A stretch of 64,000 bases of DNA from Amborella trichopoda (lineage: Eukaryota; Streptophyta; Magnoliopsida; Amborellales; Amborellaceae). A program made the translations under genes and the position numbers. The stretch spans positions 4,230,567 to 4,294,566 of the forward strand of contig NW_006499848.1 of the NCBI RefSeq assembly GCF_000471905.2, written 5' to 3'. The notes below the pieces were generated by a model. That model was given only the letters and a program-made list of their open reading frames with translations, was not told where the DNA came from and made no database searches. This document shows, one piece after another, positions 46,351 to 57,759 of this stretch (position 1 is its first letter; every line of letters starts with the position of its first letter).

Positions 46351-47773
46351 AGTGTTTTTTATTGCTGCTTTCTAGCCCATCTTTATTTTTTTTTTACAAT
46401 ATGTTTTGTTTAAGGATAATAAGAGTTTTGTTATTGTTAAGCAGCCTTATTTTTAAGAAAATATAATAGGAATAAAAATATTTATCTTTTAAGATTAAGG
46501 TGGGTAGGAGGTTATCTTTTGTGAGAAGGAGAGAGTATGATTTTTTTTTTGGAAAGGAAATCCGTTCAGAAGGGAAAGGTTTAGAAAGAGTTTAAGAAGT
46601 TAGTATTAAATGGATGGACATCTATCGTATTTGCTCATATTCGTTGAATAAAAAAAGTAGTTTAATATGTAAAGAGTGACAGATACTTGTTCTCTTTGTG
46701 GGTTCGGTTCCCCTCATTATGTTCTTTTCTTAAAGATTTTTTTCTTAATCAATTCTTTCTCTATTTAGAATGCGTTTGTAATGCTGGTTGGCTACCAGCT
46801 GCGTCACAAGCCACCTTGCCAAAGCCCTGGGCCGGCTCAAGGTGCCGCGCAATTTCTTGGCTGGACCTGACCCTAGCTGACCCCTTGCTTGCTTACCATC
46901 ATGAAGCTATGAAACCAAGGCTCTCAAACCTTTGTTATGAAATACACAGAGTTATCACTTGGAGGGAAGGGAAGCTAGCACTTGCTTTGCTCATAGAGGT
47001 GTGGTCAGAAATCCTTTACAAAATTTCGCCTAGAAGCATGCGCTCATCCATGTTCCTTGATGTAACAATAAACGAGCGCACTTGCAAAATTTCAAAGTCT
47101 AATTAACCTGAAAATGGACCATGGAAGAGCACAAATTTATTCCATAAATTTCGATTTTGTGCATTCTAGGGATATACGGCGTACATGATATTTTAAAAAA
47201 TGGTTATATTAGAGTGTTAACACTATGGGGTAATTTAATATTGTACTCAATAAAATTTGAACATTAATATACCTTATTTTGTAGAAGGAGGTTTTTTTTA
47301 ATAAGGGTATTTTTTATTATTTGGAAGGGTGTGACATCATTCATATGAGGTGTATTATCACTCACATGAAGCATTAAATACCACTAGTGTGCTCTATGTG
47401 GGTGATGTCACATCCCATGTGGATGACGTCACACCCCTCATAATGATAAAAAAATACCCTTATTAAAAAAAATGTTTCATATACAAAACAATTATATAAA
47501 AGTGTCAAAAATTGTTGAGTACAATGATGAATTACTCCATAATGTGAGCATCCTAACATAAACCTTTTAAAAAAGAATCAAAGATAGTGGTAATTTAAAG
47601 AGAAATCTATGCATATATCTCTTTCAAGTAGCCACTGTGCTGGATCTTCAAGATCTTCAGACACCTACGACTTCAGATCTTGTCTCATATTCATGATTCA
47701 AGACCTTCAATATCCGAAGTCATGTCCTTTATTAATATCAAATTTGGACTAAGAAAAAGCGAAGGAAAAAGGT
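46351..47773. other. Intergenic with one unexplained open frame
   Basis: 46687-47106 (+) is open for 139 codons, with a GC-richer patch at 46780-46900. I recognise no domain, and it starts in T-rich sequence. 47330-47460 has an imperfect inverted repeat of GTGTGACATCATTCATATG-like words (GTGATGTCACATCCCATGTG, GATGACGTCACACCCCTCAT). Confidence 0.35.
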
Positions 47774-47778
47774 AATTC

Positions 47779-48652
47779 TGTTGTGCGCGGAAGCTCTCTA
47801 AACTCGATGGGTTAGTTAGTATTTGGCAAATAATCTCTAAAATCAATGGGTTAATATTTGACAAATAAAGTATAAGAAATAAAATATGAAACACATACAA
47901 CAAGAGTACAGAGATTTACGTGGTTCACCTCACACCCCAAAAGGGTTATATCCACGGGCATGATAGCTGAAATCCACTATTCCAATGAAAAGTTACATCA
48001 AAGATTTTGGAACAAACATCGATAAAAACTCAAGTCAAACAAATCTTTTTAAACCTGCTCTCCCAAATGGCACCACTATAGATCTCTTATCTTTGTTCCA
48101 TAACTAAACCACTGTTTAGGAAGAGAACTTTGTGAGCAAATGAGACTTTATCTCACTTAAAGGAAACCACCAAATGTCTCTGTGGGAACCGTTTTTGTAC
48201 AATAAACCAACCTCTCACTTTGCCGGAGTCTTCAAGAGGCACCATCAATGTTTTTCTTCATAAGAAGCTCTCTTATCTTAAAGGACATTGCATCTTATGT
48301 ACAGAAAGTTCTGCCCCCCTCTCTCCATAGAAGAAACCACCATTCCCATATAATGACCTAAATAGGGTACACAAAAATTCTCTGTACTTTCTTCCCATAT
48401 ATATAAGGTTAGGAATCTATATTAAATAAGAACCTTCCTATTACATATATCTTAAAAAAGACCAAGAGATATATCCAATAGTCTTAATCCTTTTTGAATT
48501 TCTATTTCCCATAAGAAACTTATTAATATCAATTCCAATCCCACATAATACAGGAATATCTCAATCCTACATAATATAGATCAATCTCAATCAATCCCAC
48601 AAAATATAGGATTTGCTTATGTGGGTGATTTTGGATAGCACCAAATCCAACA
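47779..48652 (-). mobile_element. Solo LTR (874 bp) of a Copia-like retrotransposon
   Basis: On the minus strand it runs from TGTTGGATTTGGTGC to CTTCCGCGCACAACA. It is flanked by perfect AATTC duplications (47774-47778, 48653-48657). The plus strand has AGATTTACGTGGTTCACC (about 47911), a stretch common in plant LTRs. TTATATATATGGGAAG on the minus strand (about 48394-48409) is the likely TATA box. No internal region is present, so the two LTRs of an insertion have recombined. Confidence 0.88.
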
Positions 48653-48657
48653 AATTC

Positions 48658-50316
48658 TTGGGAATGTATGCATAATTTTTTGTTATTTAAAGAGCAATAT
48701 TTCAAATAATATTTATAAAAATATAGGAAAAATTAGATGGTTGCTTTGTTAGTTACCATCTCTCATTGTTACTTGATAAGATATGGACTTTATTTTAAAA
48801 AAAACAAACAAATGATTATAAGTTTGTACTGAATTTCTTCCCTTGCCTTTTCTAGCACAATGTTCACTATTGCAGATGGGGGTAATGAGGAGGTGGGGAA
48901 GGGCATGCTAAGCCTCTCTAAATATTTTTGGTTTTTATGTGGATGAAATGCAAAGAAAGGGAAGGGATCATGATAGAGGACTATAGAATGTTGGTATGAG
49001 GGGGCCCAAGAGAGTGGAATGAATCATACCCAAATATAAACTTTTCTTCTTACAATAATTAAGAAAACCAAAGCCATATGCCAAAAGCCATTGACCAGGT
49101 CTGAGTGGCTAGTGCAGATGCAACAAGCGTGAAGAAAGCATTAGTGGGTCTGCACCATTCAGTTTCTTCAGATTTGATCATAAAAATCCAACTTATCTTT
49201 GGCATTTAGAGTAATCTCGGCCGTCCATTCGTACTTCATGTGTTCAATCAATGGACACTCATATAAGATTGTTACATGTCCTTTAGGATCATCATGACCA
49301 TCCATCTCACACAGATATGTTTCTCATTGTGCGTTATGACTTAGCATGGATATGGCAGTTTGGGTAGGTTTATTTAGTGGAGACATGTGAATTCTCCACT
49401 TTAGGACCTTAAGGATAGAGGCACTTGCTTTTATCGCAAAAATAAAGGGCCTACATGTGAATCAACGTGGTCCCTCACATGTAAAGTAAATGGCTAGCAA
49501 GCTTTTCCTGGATGATCATTGAATGGTTTTTGGGGCACAAGGTTTTCATATCCAGGGCTTTTATTGACTCCTTAGAAGGGAGAAACCCTGCCAGAGAACC
49601 CTCAAGAAACAAGAGGCCAGGGCTACAGGTTGTTGCAGTAGCGGAGGCAAAGATCAGGTAGGCTTGTATGTTATTTTATTTAATATTCAGAAACAAGGCT
49701 CAGAGCACTGCAGGGTCCTGAGTGTCCCGAGTCCGAGTCATCCGTACAGACTTCACTGAGTCCAATAAAGGCCTAGATGAGTTTGTACAAGTGCTAATAC
49801 CAAAATACAGGAACCGGCCAAGTTTGCCCGCTTCCTACTCTGAAATTGAGAAGGATCCAATGTCCAAAACTAATATAATCAAACTCAGGACTCAACATGG
49901 TCCTGAGTCTAAGTTGTGCTAAGTCCCGAGTCGTTGTCCATATACACCTGATTAAGCCCGTGAAAGACTCAGCCGAGTCTATAAAAGTGATCAATACTAA
50001 AAAGTAGGAACTGGCCGTGTGTGGCCGGCTCCAACTTGGGGCATGTCCGAGTCACTGACACTCGGCTGTGTTTTAGAATACCTGTGGTATCCTAAAGAAG
50101 TATGTGCTTAACTTTTATTTCTTTGCCTCAGTTTGATCAAGGAACCTTGTTGAGGAAATGATAAAGAACAACAAACATGAAGAAATATAGATAACCTTTA
50201 TCAAATTAGGCACCTGCTGATTCCCTACATCTATGTGTAAGTGTTTATATGCACGCTTATGCACAGTAGATATATTTTCTATATTTTATGCTCAGCTCTT
50301 ATTTTTTGGAGGGGAA
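48658..50316. other. Intergenic; GAGTC-rich repeat and a possible cryptic exon
   Basis: 49713-50055 is rich in CCGAGTC/GACTCGG words on both arms (CCCGAGTCCGAGTC at the left, GTCCGAGTCACTGACACTCGG at the right) and may be a diverged transposon. 49500-49657 is open in one frame ending NKRPGLQVVAVAEAKI before a GT donor-like AGATCAGGTAGG. No partner exon found, so I do not call a gene. Confidence 0.3.
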
Positions 50317-50790
50317 AGGAAAGGTTTCTATATTTTTTCTACAACATAGAAGATCTATGCTTCCCTACCATCCAGCGATCCAATTTTGGTCAAGAGAGCC
50401 ACTCACCATTTGATCTTTGATCCGACATCTCAAAGTATTTTATTTTTAGTTTTTTTATACAAATTATATGAATATAAAATTTGGTACGTGTCATCTTCTC
50501 ATTAGGGGCGCACTTATAAAAAATATTAAAAATAATTTTTTAATAAAATATAATGACCAAAGTACCCCTTGAAGATTTAAAGGGTATTTTGGTCTTTTTA
50601 TTTTATTAGAAATATTTTTTTTTATATTTTTCTCTAGTGCGAGTTTAATAGAGAATTGGACAGCCAAAATTTGGTGTCAAAATAGTTTATCGAAAAAAAA
50701 TTAAAAATAAAATAGTGTAGAGACATGACACTGTGATTGGGGCAATCTTAATCCTCCATTCAGAATGGGCGGTTGGATAAGGGGAAGTAT
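50317..50790 (-). mobile_element. Family C MITE, copy 4 (right end decayed)
   Basis: GGAAAGGTTTCTATATTTT at the left; inner order as in the copy at 14025 (CATCCAGCGATCCAATTTTG, TGACCAAAGTACCCCTTG, GATTGGGGCAATCTTAATCC). The right end stops in GATAAGGGGAAGTATA. Confidence 0.7.
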
Positions 50791-51736
50791 ATTTTTTAAA
50801 GTGTGTATTGTATTTTTTTTTTTTCCTTGTCCATATATAAGATTCGACTCATTTGGGGATTTAAATATTGGAAAAAAGACATATACTCTTTATCTAAAAT
50901 TATAATCTCAAATAACTCCTTAGTTCTAGGAAAAACTTATGAAACCCCTCAACTTAAATACAAATAACATTTAACCCCTTCATTACCTTTTCTATTATCC
51001 AAATTATGAAATTTAACCTTCTACTTTTCTTAATCACCATTTTATCTACATCCTGTAAAAACTCTCCTTCTCATATGTAGACCTCTTCCTCCCTCTCTCT
51101 CTCTAGTAAACTTCCCTAAATGCTATCTCTCTATCTCATCTTGTGAACCTCATAAATAAGTTAAAAGAGGCGTCATAAAGTCCATTTAAACGATGAGATT
51201 ATTAGAAAAAAGCAGATGGGCAGATGCAATAATTTGGATAACAAAAATATGGTAAAGAGGAGGTTACAAGTCTTTTTCTTTTAATTTTTGGGGTTTTATG
51301 GGCTTTTCATAGGTAAATTTAAAGAGAGGGATATATGGATTTTTCCTTTAATATTTACATTTATAAGATTCCAAAAACAATTTAAAATAAATTAAATACC
51401 CAAAATACCACTAAAATTTCAAATTTTATAAGGGTGTTTTGGCTATTTTTGTTTATATTATTATATATTTTTAATATTTTTCAAATGTGTAATGGTGAGA
51501 AGTATAGTTGCTCAGAATTGAGCTTAATTAGATATACATAAAATTAAAATATAATATCCAATATAAAAGGTGGGACCTATGTGTAAAATACAAAATATAT
51601 GAGACTATTTTTAAATTTTGAAAATAAAAAATGAGTTTTGTAGCTAATTAACTGCACCAGCCTAGAACCCTACTCTCCATATGAATTTCTAATAAATCAA
51701 TTGATATTTTGATTTCCTACTAGAGGTTGTTCAAAC
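50791..51736. other. Intergenic
   Basis: AT-rich, CT run at 51088-51104. 51380-51480 has a family-C-like AAAATACCACTAAAATTTC centre but no ends. Confidence 0.4.
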
Positions 51737-52119
51737 CAATGTTGGAAAAATCAAGCGGTTCAAATTCTAATCGTCCAGTTAAATCAAAATCATCTAGGTA
51801 TTTAAAAAAAAAATAAAAAAAATTGCATAAAATCCTAAAAAATAAATGATTTTGTTTGTAATACATTTGGCACAAATCGATTATTTGAATATCTATTCTT
51901 TCATTAATTTTCAACTTCATTTGGTTGTCTTGTTTAATCATGCTTTAGATATACTTTTCATATTTTAGTTTTGTAGTTTTAAAATTTTTAACACTTTTTA
52001 AACCGTTCGGGACTTGCCCGGTTAGGCCGGTTGAACTGGCCGGTTTACTGGTTAGTACTGAGTAACCGCTTTTGGTCCTATATTCGGTTAACCATTCCGG
52101 TTCAATTTTTCCTACACTA
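51737..52119. mobile_element. hAT-type MITE, 383 bp
   Basis: CAATGTTGGAAAAATCAAGC at the left; the complement of the right end begins TAGTGTAGGAAAAATTGAACC. Flanks GTTCAAAC (51729-51736) and GTTCAAAT (52120-52127) match at 7 of 8. The CARTGT start and 8-bp duplication fit hAT. Arms carry CGGTT/CCGGTT words. Confidence 0.82.
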
Positions 52120-52195
52120 GTTCAAATCCTCTCTTTATTGAGCATGTCTTGCGAGATCATTGGAAACTTAAACCCTCAAGCAAAAGACTTACATA

Positions 52196-52345
52196 TAGGG
52201 GTGGCAATGGATCCAAACCCGACCCGGCACCAAAAATACGGACTTGATACTTGTTCGGATATGAGTCCAATAATTGAACCCGGCAGATCAAGTCCAATCG
52301 AAATATTGGACTCGATGGACCCAGACCCGAATAATGTTATTATAT
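52196..52345. mobile_element. hAT-like arm (TAGGGGTGGCAATGG type)
   Basis: TAGGGGTGGCAATGGATCC start, then ACCCGACCC, GAACCCGGC and GACCCAGACCCG words. The right end was not found, so it is truncated or decayed. It lies just upstream of the small gene at 52562. Confidence 0.55.
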
Positions 52346-52429
52346 AAATAATATTTAAATAAAACCATATATTTTTAGTTATACGTGACCCTTTAAATAA
52401 TCCACGTACATACCTTAACATAAATATGA

Positions 52430-52561
52430 AACAAAATTCACAGTTCCCTCATCAATCCACTGAGAAAACATGGTAACTCTAAGAATGCTCTCTCTCTCTC
52501 TCTCTCAAAGTTTCAAAAGTGAATCTATCTCTTGGGAAATTGCAGGCTGCTGGATAATAGA
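52430..52561 (+). promoter_or_regulatory. Leader of the small CSPTTH gene
   Basis: (CT)n at 52489-52505 followed by TGGGAAATTGCAGGCTG, which looks like a 3' splice site (CAG at 52542-52544). A leader intron is therefore possible. No TATA box is clear; AT-rich candidates lie in the hAT-derived sequence upstream. Confidence 0.4.
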
Positions 52562-52870
52562 ATGGAGATAGGGAGTTTTACTAGGGATGAAGAAGGAGCT
52601 CTCAATGTGGACATCCCAAAGGTAACAAACAAGCCAGGCCCACTAAGCATCCCTAATCGGACCCAAGAGGTTGGTGGGACACCTACCCTTAATAGGCAGG
52701 GCAGTGGAAAGATGAATTGCCTTTGTTCCCCTACAACCCATGCTGGCTCCTTCAGGTGTAGGCACCACCGCAACCCCACACCCTTGCAACGAACCAAGAG
52801 TGACGGTGCTTCCTCTCTCCATGATCAAACACCCAAGTCTATACAAAGCATTGTGGACTCGCAATGCTAA
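52562..52870 (+). CDS. Small plant-specific 'serine-rich protein-like' protein (CSPTTHxGSFRC motif)
   Basis: Intact frame of 102 residues from ATG (52562) to TAA. I chose this ATG because the longer frame upstream begins at TTG and crosses a likely splice acceptor. The diagnostic motif CLCSPTTHAGSFRCRHHR lies at residues 53-70. It matches the CxCSPTTHPGSFRCxxHR signature of small angiosperm proteins usually annotated as serine-rich protein-related, here with Ala for Pro. The flanks are Ser/Thr/Gln/Asn-rich and poorly conserved in the family. There is no signal peptide or membrane segment. The three Cys and the His residues suggest metal or redox chemistry, but the molecular function is unknown to me. 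The only intact host gene between 2.6 and 60 kb, with hAT elements in its upstream region. Confidence 0.82.
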   Translation: MEIGSFTRDEEGALNVDIPKVTNKPGPLSIPNRTQEVGGTPTLNRQGSGKMNCLCSPTTHAGSFRCRHHRNPTPLQRTKSDGASSLHDQTPKSIQSIVDSQC

Positions 52871-53284
52871 CACACACTCTCTCTCTCTCTTAAATGGGAT
52901 CAAATACCTTAGTTATATAAGAATTTGATGGTGGTTTTTACTTTTTACCCCAATTTGTGCATCATTTGTGAGTTGCTTGTGCCATATGTAGTAGTACTAA
53001 GAAATGTTATGGGATTGTAGCTCTTGCAAGAAGGCACCTAATCTTGGATGTCTTATGTTTCAAAATGATATATGTAATTGTTCATATGAGTTGTAATTTG
53101 TGTGAAAATTGGCTCTTGAATCTCCATGCCCAAAGTACAATCCAATTTACAACCCAAATTGCCAAGTTTTTTTATTAAATAGTTCGGGGTGGGTTTCTTT
53201 CTAAGTGAAAAGCTTCAAATCCACATTAATCACACCCAACGTCAGTTCCATTATATGATTAAAATAAAAAATAAAAAATAATTT
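52871..53284. other. 3' side of the small gene
   Basis: (CT)n at 52876-52890, then T-rich sequence that probably contains the 3' untranslated region. Polyadenylation site not fixed. Confidence 0.4.
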
Positions 53285-53545
53285 AGAGCAGAGAAAATAA
53301 TATATATCGAGCAGATCTATAAACACTTGAAAATTTTGAAAATAGACGGTCCAACAACTTGTTAAAATGCATTATTTTTAGAATTTGAAATTCTTTTTTT
53401 CTTCATATCTATAGATCTTAAAGTCGAGATGATCAATTGGAGGGTTTTACCATACTGTAAGACTCTCTTTTAGAGGATTTTTGAAGTGTAACTTACTTCA
53501 ATAGTATAAAGTTGACACCTTATATAAACTTTTTCCTTTTCATAA
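53285..53545 (-). mobile_element. Family A MITE, 5'-truncated
   Basis: ATCGAGCAGATCTATAAAC through AAAGTCGAGATGATCAATTG to CCTTATATAAACTTTTTCC. The GGGTGCGG-type end is missing. Confidence 0.6.
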
Positions 53546-54059
53546 TGGATTTTGATGCAGCATCACAGAGGGCTTAGGTGCGGCTGAGGACGTGCCGAAT
53601 GCTTTTACGTTCTCGATCCGGGGAAGTAGGATTCGAATCCACAAATTGGAGCTGAGCTAATTGGTAAAGAACAGTATTTTTTTTCAAAAGTCGTGGTAAA
53701 AATTGTAAGTCGGGTAAAAAACTATGAGTTGCATTTAAAAATTTAATAAATTAGCATGATTCTAGTACCAAAATTCATCCAACCTATGACATCACCATTC
53801 ATCAGAGAGATTTAGTAGATCGCCATAACAAAAGGATTAAATCTTACTCGGTTTTTAGTAAGCTGTCAGATTTATCTAGAGAGAATGATAGTTTTTATGA
53901 ACTTTTAGAATGCAAATTCCCATTCTTCAAAGTTCAAACAAAGTATATGCTTTGTCTATTCAATACAAAAGAATTTGTGAAAACAAGAAAATCCTTCTTA
54001 TTAATACCTTTATCGTAGTATCTCTTTCAAATTTAAGAGAACTCCACTTCCCCCAGAAC
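53546..54059. other. Intergenic
   Basis: Nothing beyond a palindromic GGATTCGAATCC at 53629-53640. Confidence 0.35.
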
Positions 54060-54671
54060 ACTATCATAAATAATTGGGCAACCGTTGCAAAGAAAAACCA
54101 ACAATTTATACATGACTGTTGGTTATCTTTTTGCTAAGTTTCCTTCTCCCAACCAAAGATGAGAGAGAGAGAGAGAGAGAGCAAAACAAATGAATAAAAT
54201 AGCAAGATCAATGGGAGAAGAAAACAAAATGTAAAACTATAGAAGAAATGAAAAACAGTTTATGAGAGTTATAATAAATTGCTTGAAAGTACACGTGGAA
54301 GGAGCAAAAACATTACACTCTCTCTCTCTCTGCAAATTTCTCTCTAGTTTCAATGGCCTCTCATTTTTCTAACTTTTCTCTACGCACCCCTTTTCTCTCT
54401 CTTCTCTAACTTAAACTCTCTCGCTCTACCTACATCGCCAATGACCCACCACCACCTATTTATAACACTTTTAGTTTTTCCTAATCCTAGTAGGACTAGG
54501 TAAACTCTTATCTGTGTTATTATCCTAAACCTATTTTCATGGACCTTCATCCTTATCTGTCATCCTAATTGAACTCCTTAATAATATGACTCAACTACTT
54601 AACCCAATTTAATCCTAGATCCTAATCCCATGCTTACAGGGCTTCTAACTTAGTAATGTTTATCTTTAACA
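54060..54671 (-). repeat. Probable 3' LTR of the minus-strand Copia relic
   Basis: On the minus strand the coding part is followed by AAAAGGAGG (purine tract) and TGTTAAAGATAAACATTAC, an LTR-like TG start at 54671. Further in lie GTTATAAATAGGTGG (TATA) and GA/CT-rich sequence. The end near 54060 is a guess, as no second LTR is available to define it. Confidence 0.5.
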
Positions 54672-56830
54672 CCTCCTTTTGTTGCTAAGTTCTTTCAGCA
54701 TGGTTCATGACTAAGGCTTGCTTAAATTTTTTCTTCGTTTGATTCAATGTTTTAGTGAGGATATCTGCCACTTGTTCATTGGTTCGAATGTGTATCAAGT
54801 CAAGCTCTTTAGCTAATTCCTTTTCACAAACATAGCAATAAAGCTCCTTAGCTAATTCCTTTTCACAAACATAGCAATAAAGCTCCTTAGCTAATTCCTT
54901 TTCACAAACATAGCAATAGTGCACCTCAATATGCTTGATACGTGCATGAAAGACTGGATTATAATGATGTTGTTGTTATAAATTGGAATATTATATTCCA
55001 TGGCTTCTCCAAATTTCTTAAGTAATTGGGTCAACAACACACTTTCACATGTAGCCATCTTGACTGCTCTACATTTTGCTTCGGTAAATGACAATGCTAC
55101 TGTAGGTTGCTTCTTCCTTGCCCGCAACATAGTTCTAGAGCCCAAAATGAAACTATATCTAGAGATTGAGCGGCGAGTGGTTAGGCATCCTGCCAAATCT
55201 TTATCATAGTGACCTACAAGCTTGATAGGAATTCCATATTCATAGTATTTGCTTTCATGGATGATTGTCTTCACATACCTCAGGATTTGTTTCACTCCAT
55301 CCATGTGCCGTTTTTTGGCTCTTGCATCAACTACCTTACGATTGCAACTAGATATGCTAAGTCTGGTTAGGTAATGGTTAGGTAAATTAGGCTACCTTCC
55401 ATCACTCTATATGGTCTGTCATCTTCAATGAGATCCCTTTATTCTTTGATAGCTTATGGTTCAAATCAAGTGATGTTGCCATTGGATTGGATTTGAACCC
55501 ATAACCCCCAACTTTGCAAGTAAATCTAATGCAAACTTCTTTTGCATGACCAATCAATATACATGGTTTCATTGCCTATAATTTCAATTATGATAAACTA
55601 TTGAAGTTCTCCTAAATCATTCATTTTAACTCGAATCCTTATTTCTTTCAATTTCACTTGGGTTGTTGCCGTAAAGATTAGATCATCAAAATTAACCAGA
55701 CAAAATATTGTTCCTTTTAAAGAATGATTGATGAATACGCATGAATCCACTGTAGAGACAACAAAGAACTCGTTTACTTTGTCAAACCATGATCTGGGTA
55801 CTTGTTTTAAGTCATATAGAGCCTTCTTCACCTTACATATATAATAACTTTTTATAGGATCTTCATATCCTTCAAACTACATATACACCCCTTTGTCAAT
55901 TTTTTTATTTAAGAAAGCATTTTTTATGTCCAACTAATGGAGTTTCCGGCCTTTAACTGCTGCCAAGGCGATGATCACACGAACACTTGTAGCCTTTACA
56001 ATTGGGCTAAATGTCTCTTCATAATCTTCTCCATAAGTTTCAGATGCACCTTTAGCTACCAATCACACCTTATAACACTCAATTTTACCCTTGGATTTAC
56101 ATTTTATTTATGAATCCAATTACAACTGATTACTTTCTTCTCATCTGGAAGAGGAACCAAATCCCATGTTTGATTTTTGGAAAGTGCACCCACCCCTTCT
56201 TCCATAGGCAGTTACCACTTTGGATTTCATGACGCTTTAAAACTTTTCAATTCATACTCATCTATGACCTGCATGTTGCATCATGTATGCATAATACATA
56301 TTATAGACATAATAGCCATTTGGCCTTCTTTCTAGATATCGCTTGATCTGTTCTTGAGTTTGGGAGCTTGTGGGAGTAATTTTCTTCTCTTTTGATGGTG
56401 TGATGTAGCCGGTTTTAAGGGGTACTTTGATCTTCATTGGGTGGAGATTCCTCTTCTTCTTCGACTTCTTCAACAGCTTGGTGCCATTGTGCCTGCTGAT
56501 CAAACTTCATATCCTTGCTTTCATGTGGTGAATCACTGGATCTATGCATCGATATGTTTTTCTTTGCAATGAATATCCAACGAAAATACACTTATGGCTT
56601 TAGATTAAATTTGTCACGATCTTCATGACTGCGCTTTACATAGGCTATACATATGAAACATGCAAATGTGTGATATCCAATTTCTTCTTGTAGATTAGCT
56701 GATATGTCACCTTCATTTCATCTGATTGATTAAGTACATTGCATTGTGCATTGCTTCAACCCAATATACATTTAGGTATATTCTTTTCATTCAACATTGC
56801 ATGAGCAACTTCCACGATTCGTAAGTACCA
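54672..56830 (-). mobile_element. Decayed Copia element (integrase end to RNase H)
   Basis: Reading leftwards on the minus strand: integrase end (VAHAMLNEKNIPKCIL, NAMYLINQM, HKCIFVGYS) at about 56830-56540. RT core (ETYGEDYEETFSPIVKATSV near 56000, LDIKNAFLN, then KKALYDLKQVPRSWFDKVNE at 55831). An altered active site, VNFDDLIFT, for YVDDLIFT. RNase H (YDKDLAGCLTTRRSISRY, EAKCRAV) at 55304-54891, and ADILTKTL near 54750. The 5' part, including gag, is missing; a family A MITE lies immediately beyond. Stops are frequent. Confidence 0.85.
54802..54918 (-). repeat. 39-bp tandem triplication in the Copia RNase H tail
   Basis: Three units (54802-54840, 54841-54879, 54880-54918), the last two identical. 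Each encodes YCYVCEKELAKEL on the minus strand, so 13 residues are repeated in frame just before the LIHIRTNEQVADILTK segment. Confidence 0.95.
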
Positions 56831-56934
56831 GCTGCACTAATTGTTGAGAGTCATCACCGACTTTAGCACACGTCGGAGGGGCTGGCCCAGCAAGAGCAGT
56901 GAAAGCCGCACTGGACTCTAAAACAATCAATATA

Positions 56935-57216
56935 AGGTGCACTAATGTCAATTTAGTACCAAATTTAAAGCTTTAAAAATAATGCAGATCAAGCAGATCT
57001 ATTAATATTTGATAATCATAAAAATTGAAGGTCTAGATAATTTACCAAATGCACTATTCCAAGACTTGGAGTCTTTTTTTTTTTTTTTTTTTAGGATTAT
57101 ATATCTCAAAGTCGAGATGATCGAATTTGAGGGTTCTTCGACATAGAAAAACCTTTTTCTAGAAGTGCACTTTAATTTGATTGTTTAGGGCCTCAGCCGT
57201 TATATAAACTTTTTCC
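56935..57216 (-). mobile_element. Family A MITE (left end altered)
   Basis: CTCTAAAACAATCAATATAAG at the left and GTTTAGGGCCTCAGCC, TTATATAAACTTTTTCC at the right are the inverted subterminal blocks. The outermost left bases are not family-like. Confidence 0.6.
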
Positions 57217-57229
57217 TTTGTTTTTACTT

Positions 57230-57720
57230 AGTTTTTGGATATAGTAGGAGTCCTAATTTAATTGAGTTATATTTTGGTGGGATAAACTTAGCCCTTTATG
57301 AGTTAAGAATGAGGGACCGCCTAAATTTGAATATTTGGATAAGCTTTAGGTAGGAATGGGATTGATTTGGAGTTGTACTAGAGTTATCTTAGGAATAGGA
57401 TTTCATTTCTTTGAGGGCTTATAAATAGGAGATGTTGAATTTTTAGTACGAGTCATTTGGAAGGTGAGCGAGTGAGACACACTGTAGAGAGAGATATATA
57501 TATATAGAGGGAGAGAGCATCATCGAAAGGCACCGATGCTGGCGTTAGTTGTAGAGAGAGAAATTGTAGAGGGAGAGGGGTATTTTTGTTTGTGTATTTT
57601 TTTATTTAATTAGGATAAGAAAATTTTATTATCTTTCTGCTCTCTAAGATCCTCTCAAGATTGATTTGAGGGATGATAAGAACTAGGGTTTAAAAGCTGT
57701 TCACTTGGTGAATAAAATAT
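57230..57720 (+). mobile_element. LTR-like fragment
   Basis: GGGCTTATAAATAGGAG (about 57418-57434) is a TATA box typical of plant LTRs. It is followed by GA-rich leader-like sequence and AAGATCCTCTCAAGATTG. Termini not identified. Confidence 0.4.
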
Positions 57721-57759
57721 CATTTAAAAAATTCAAATAAACGAAGATACCCAATTGTT

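Noticed and set aside
46687..47106. 139-codon open frame
   Set aside because: Longest unexplained frame outside transposons, but it lacks any recognisable motif, begins in T-rich sequence and shows no splice or promoter context. Left as intergenic.
53560..53680. tRNA gene suggested by GGATTCGAATCC and, on the minus strand, TTAGCTCAGCT
   Set aside because: No anticodon arm or acceptor stem can be formed and the two arms are too close together.
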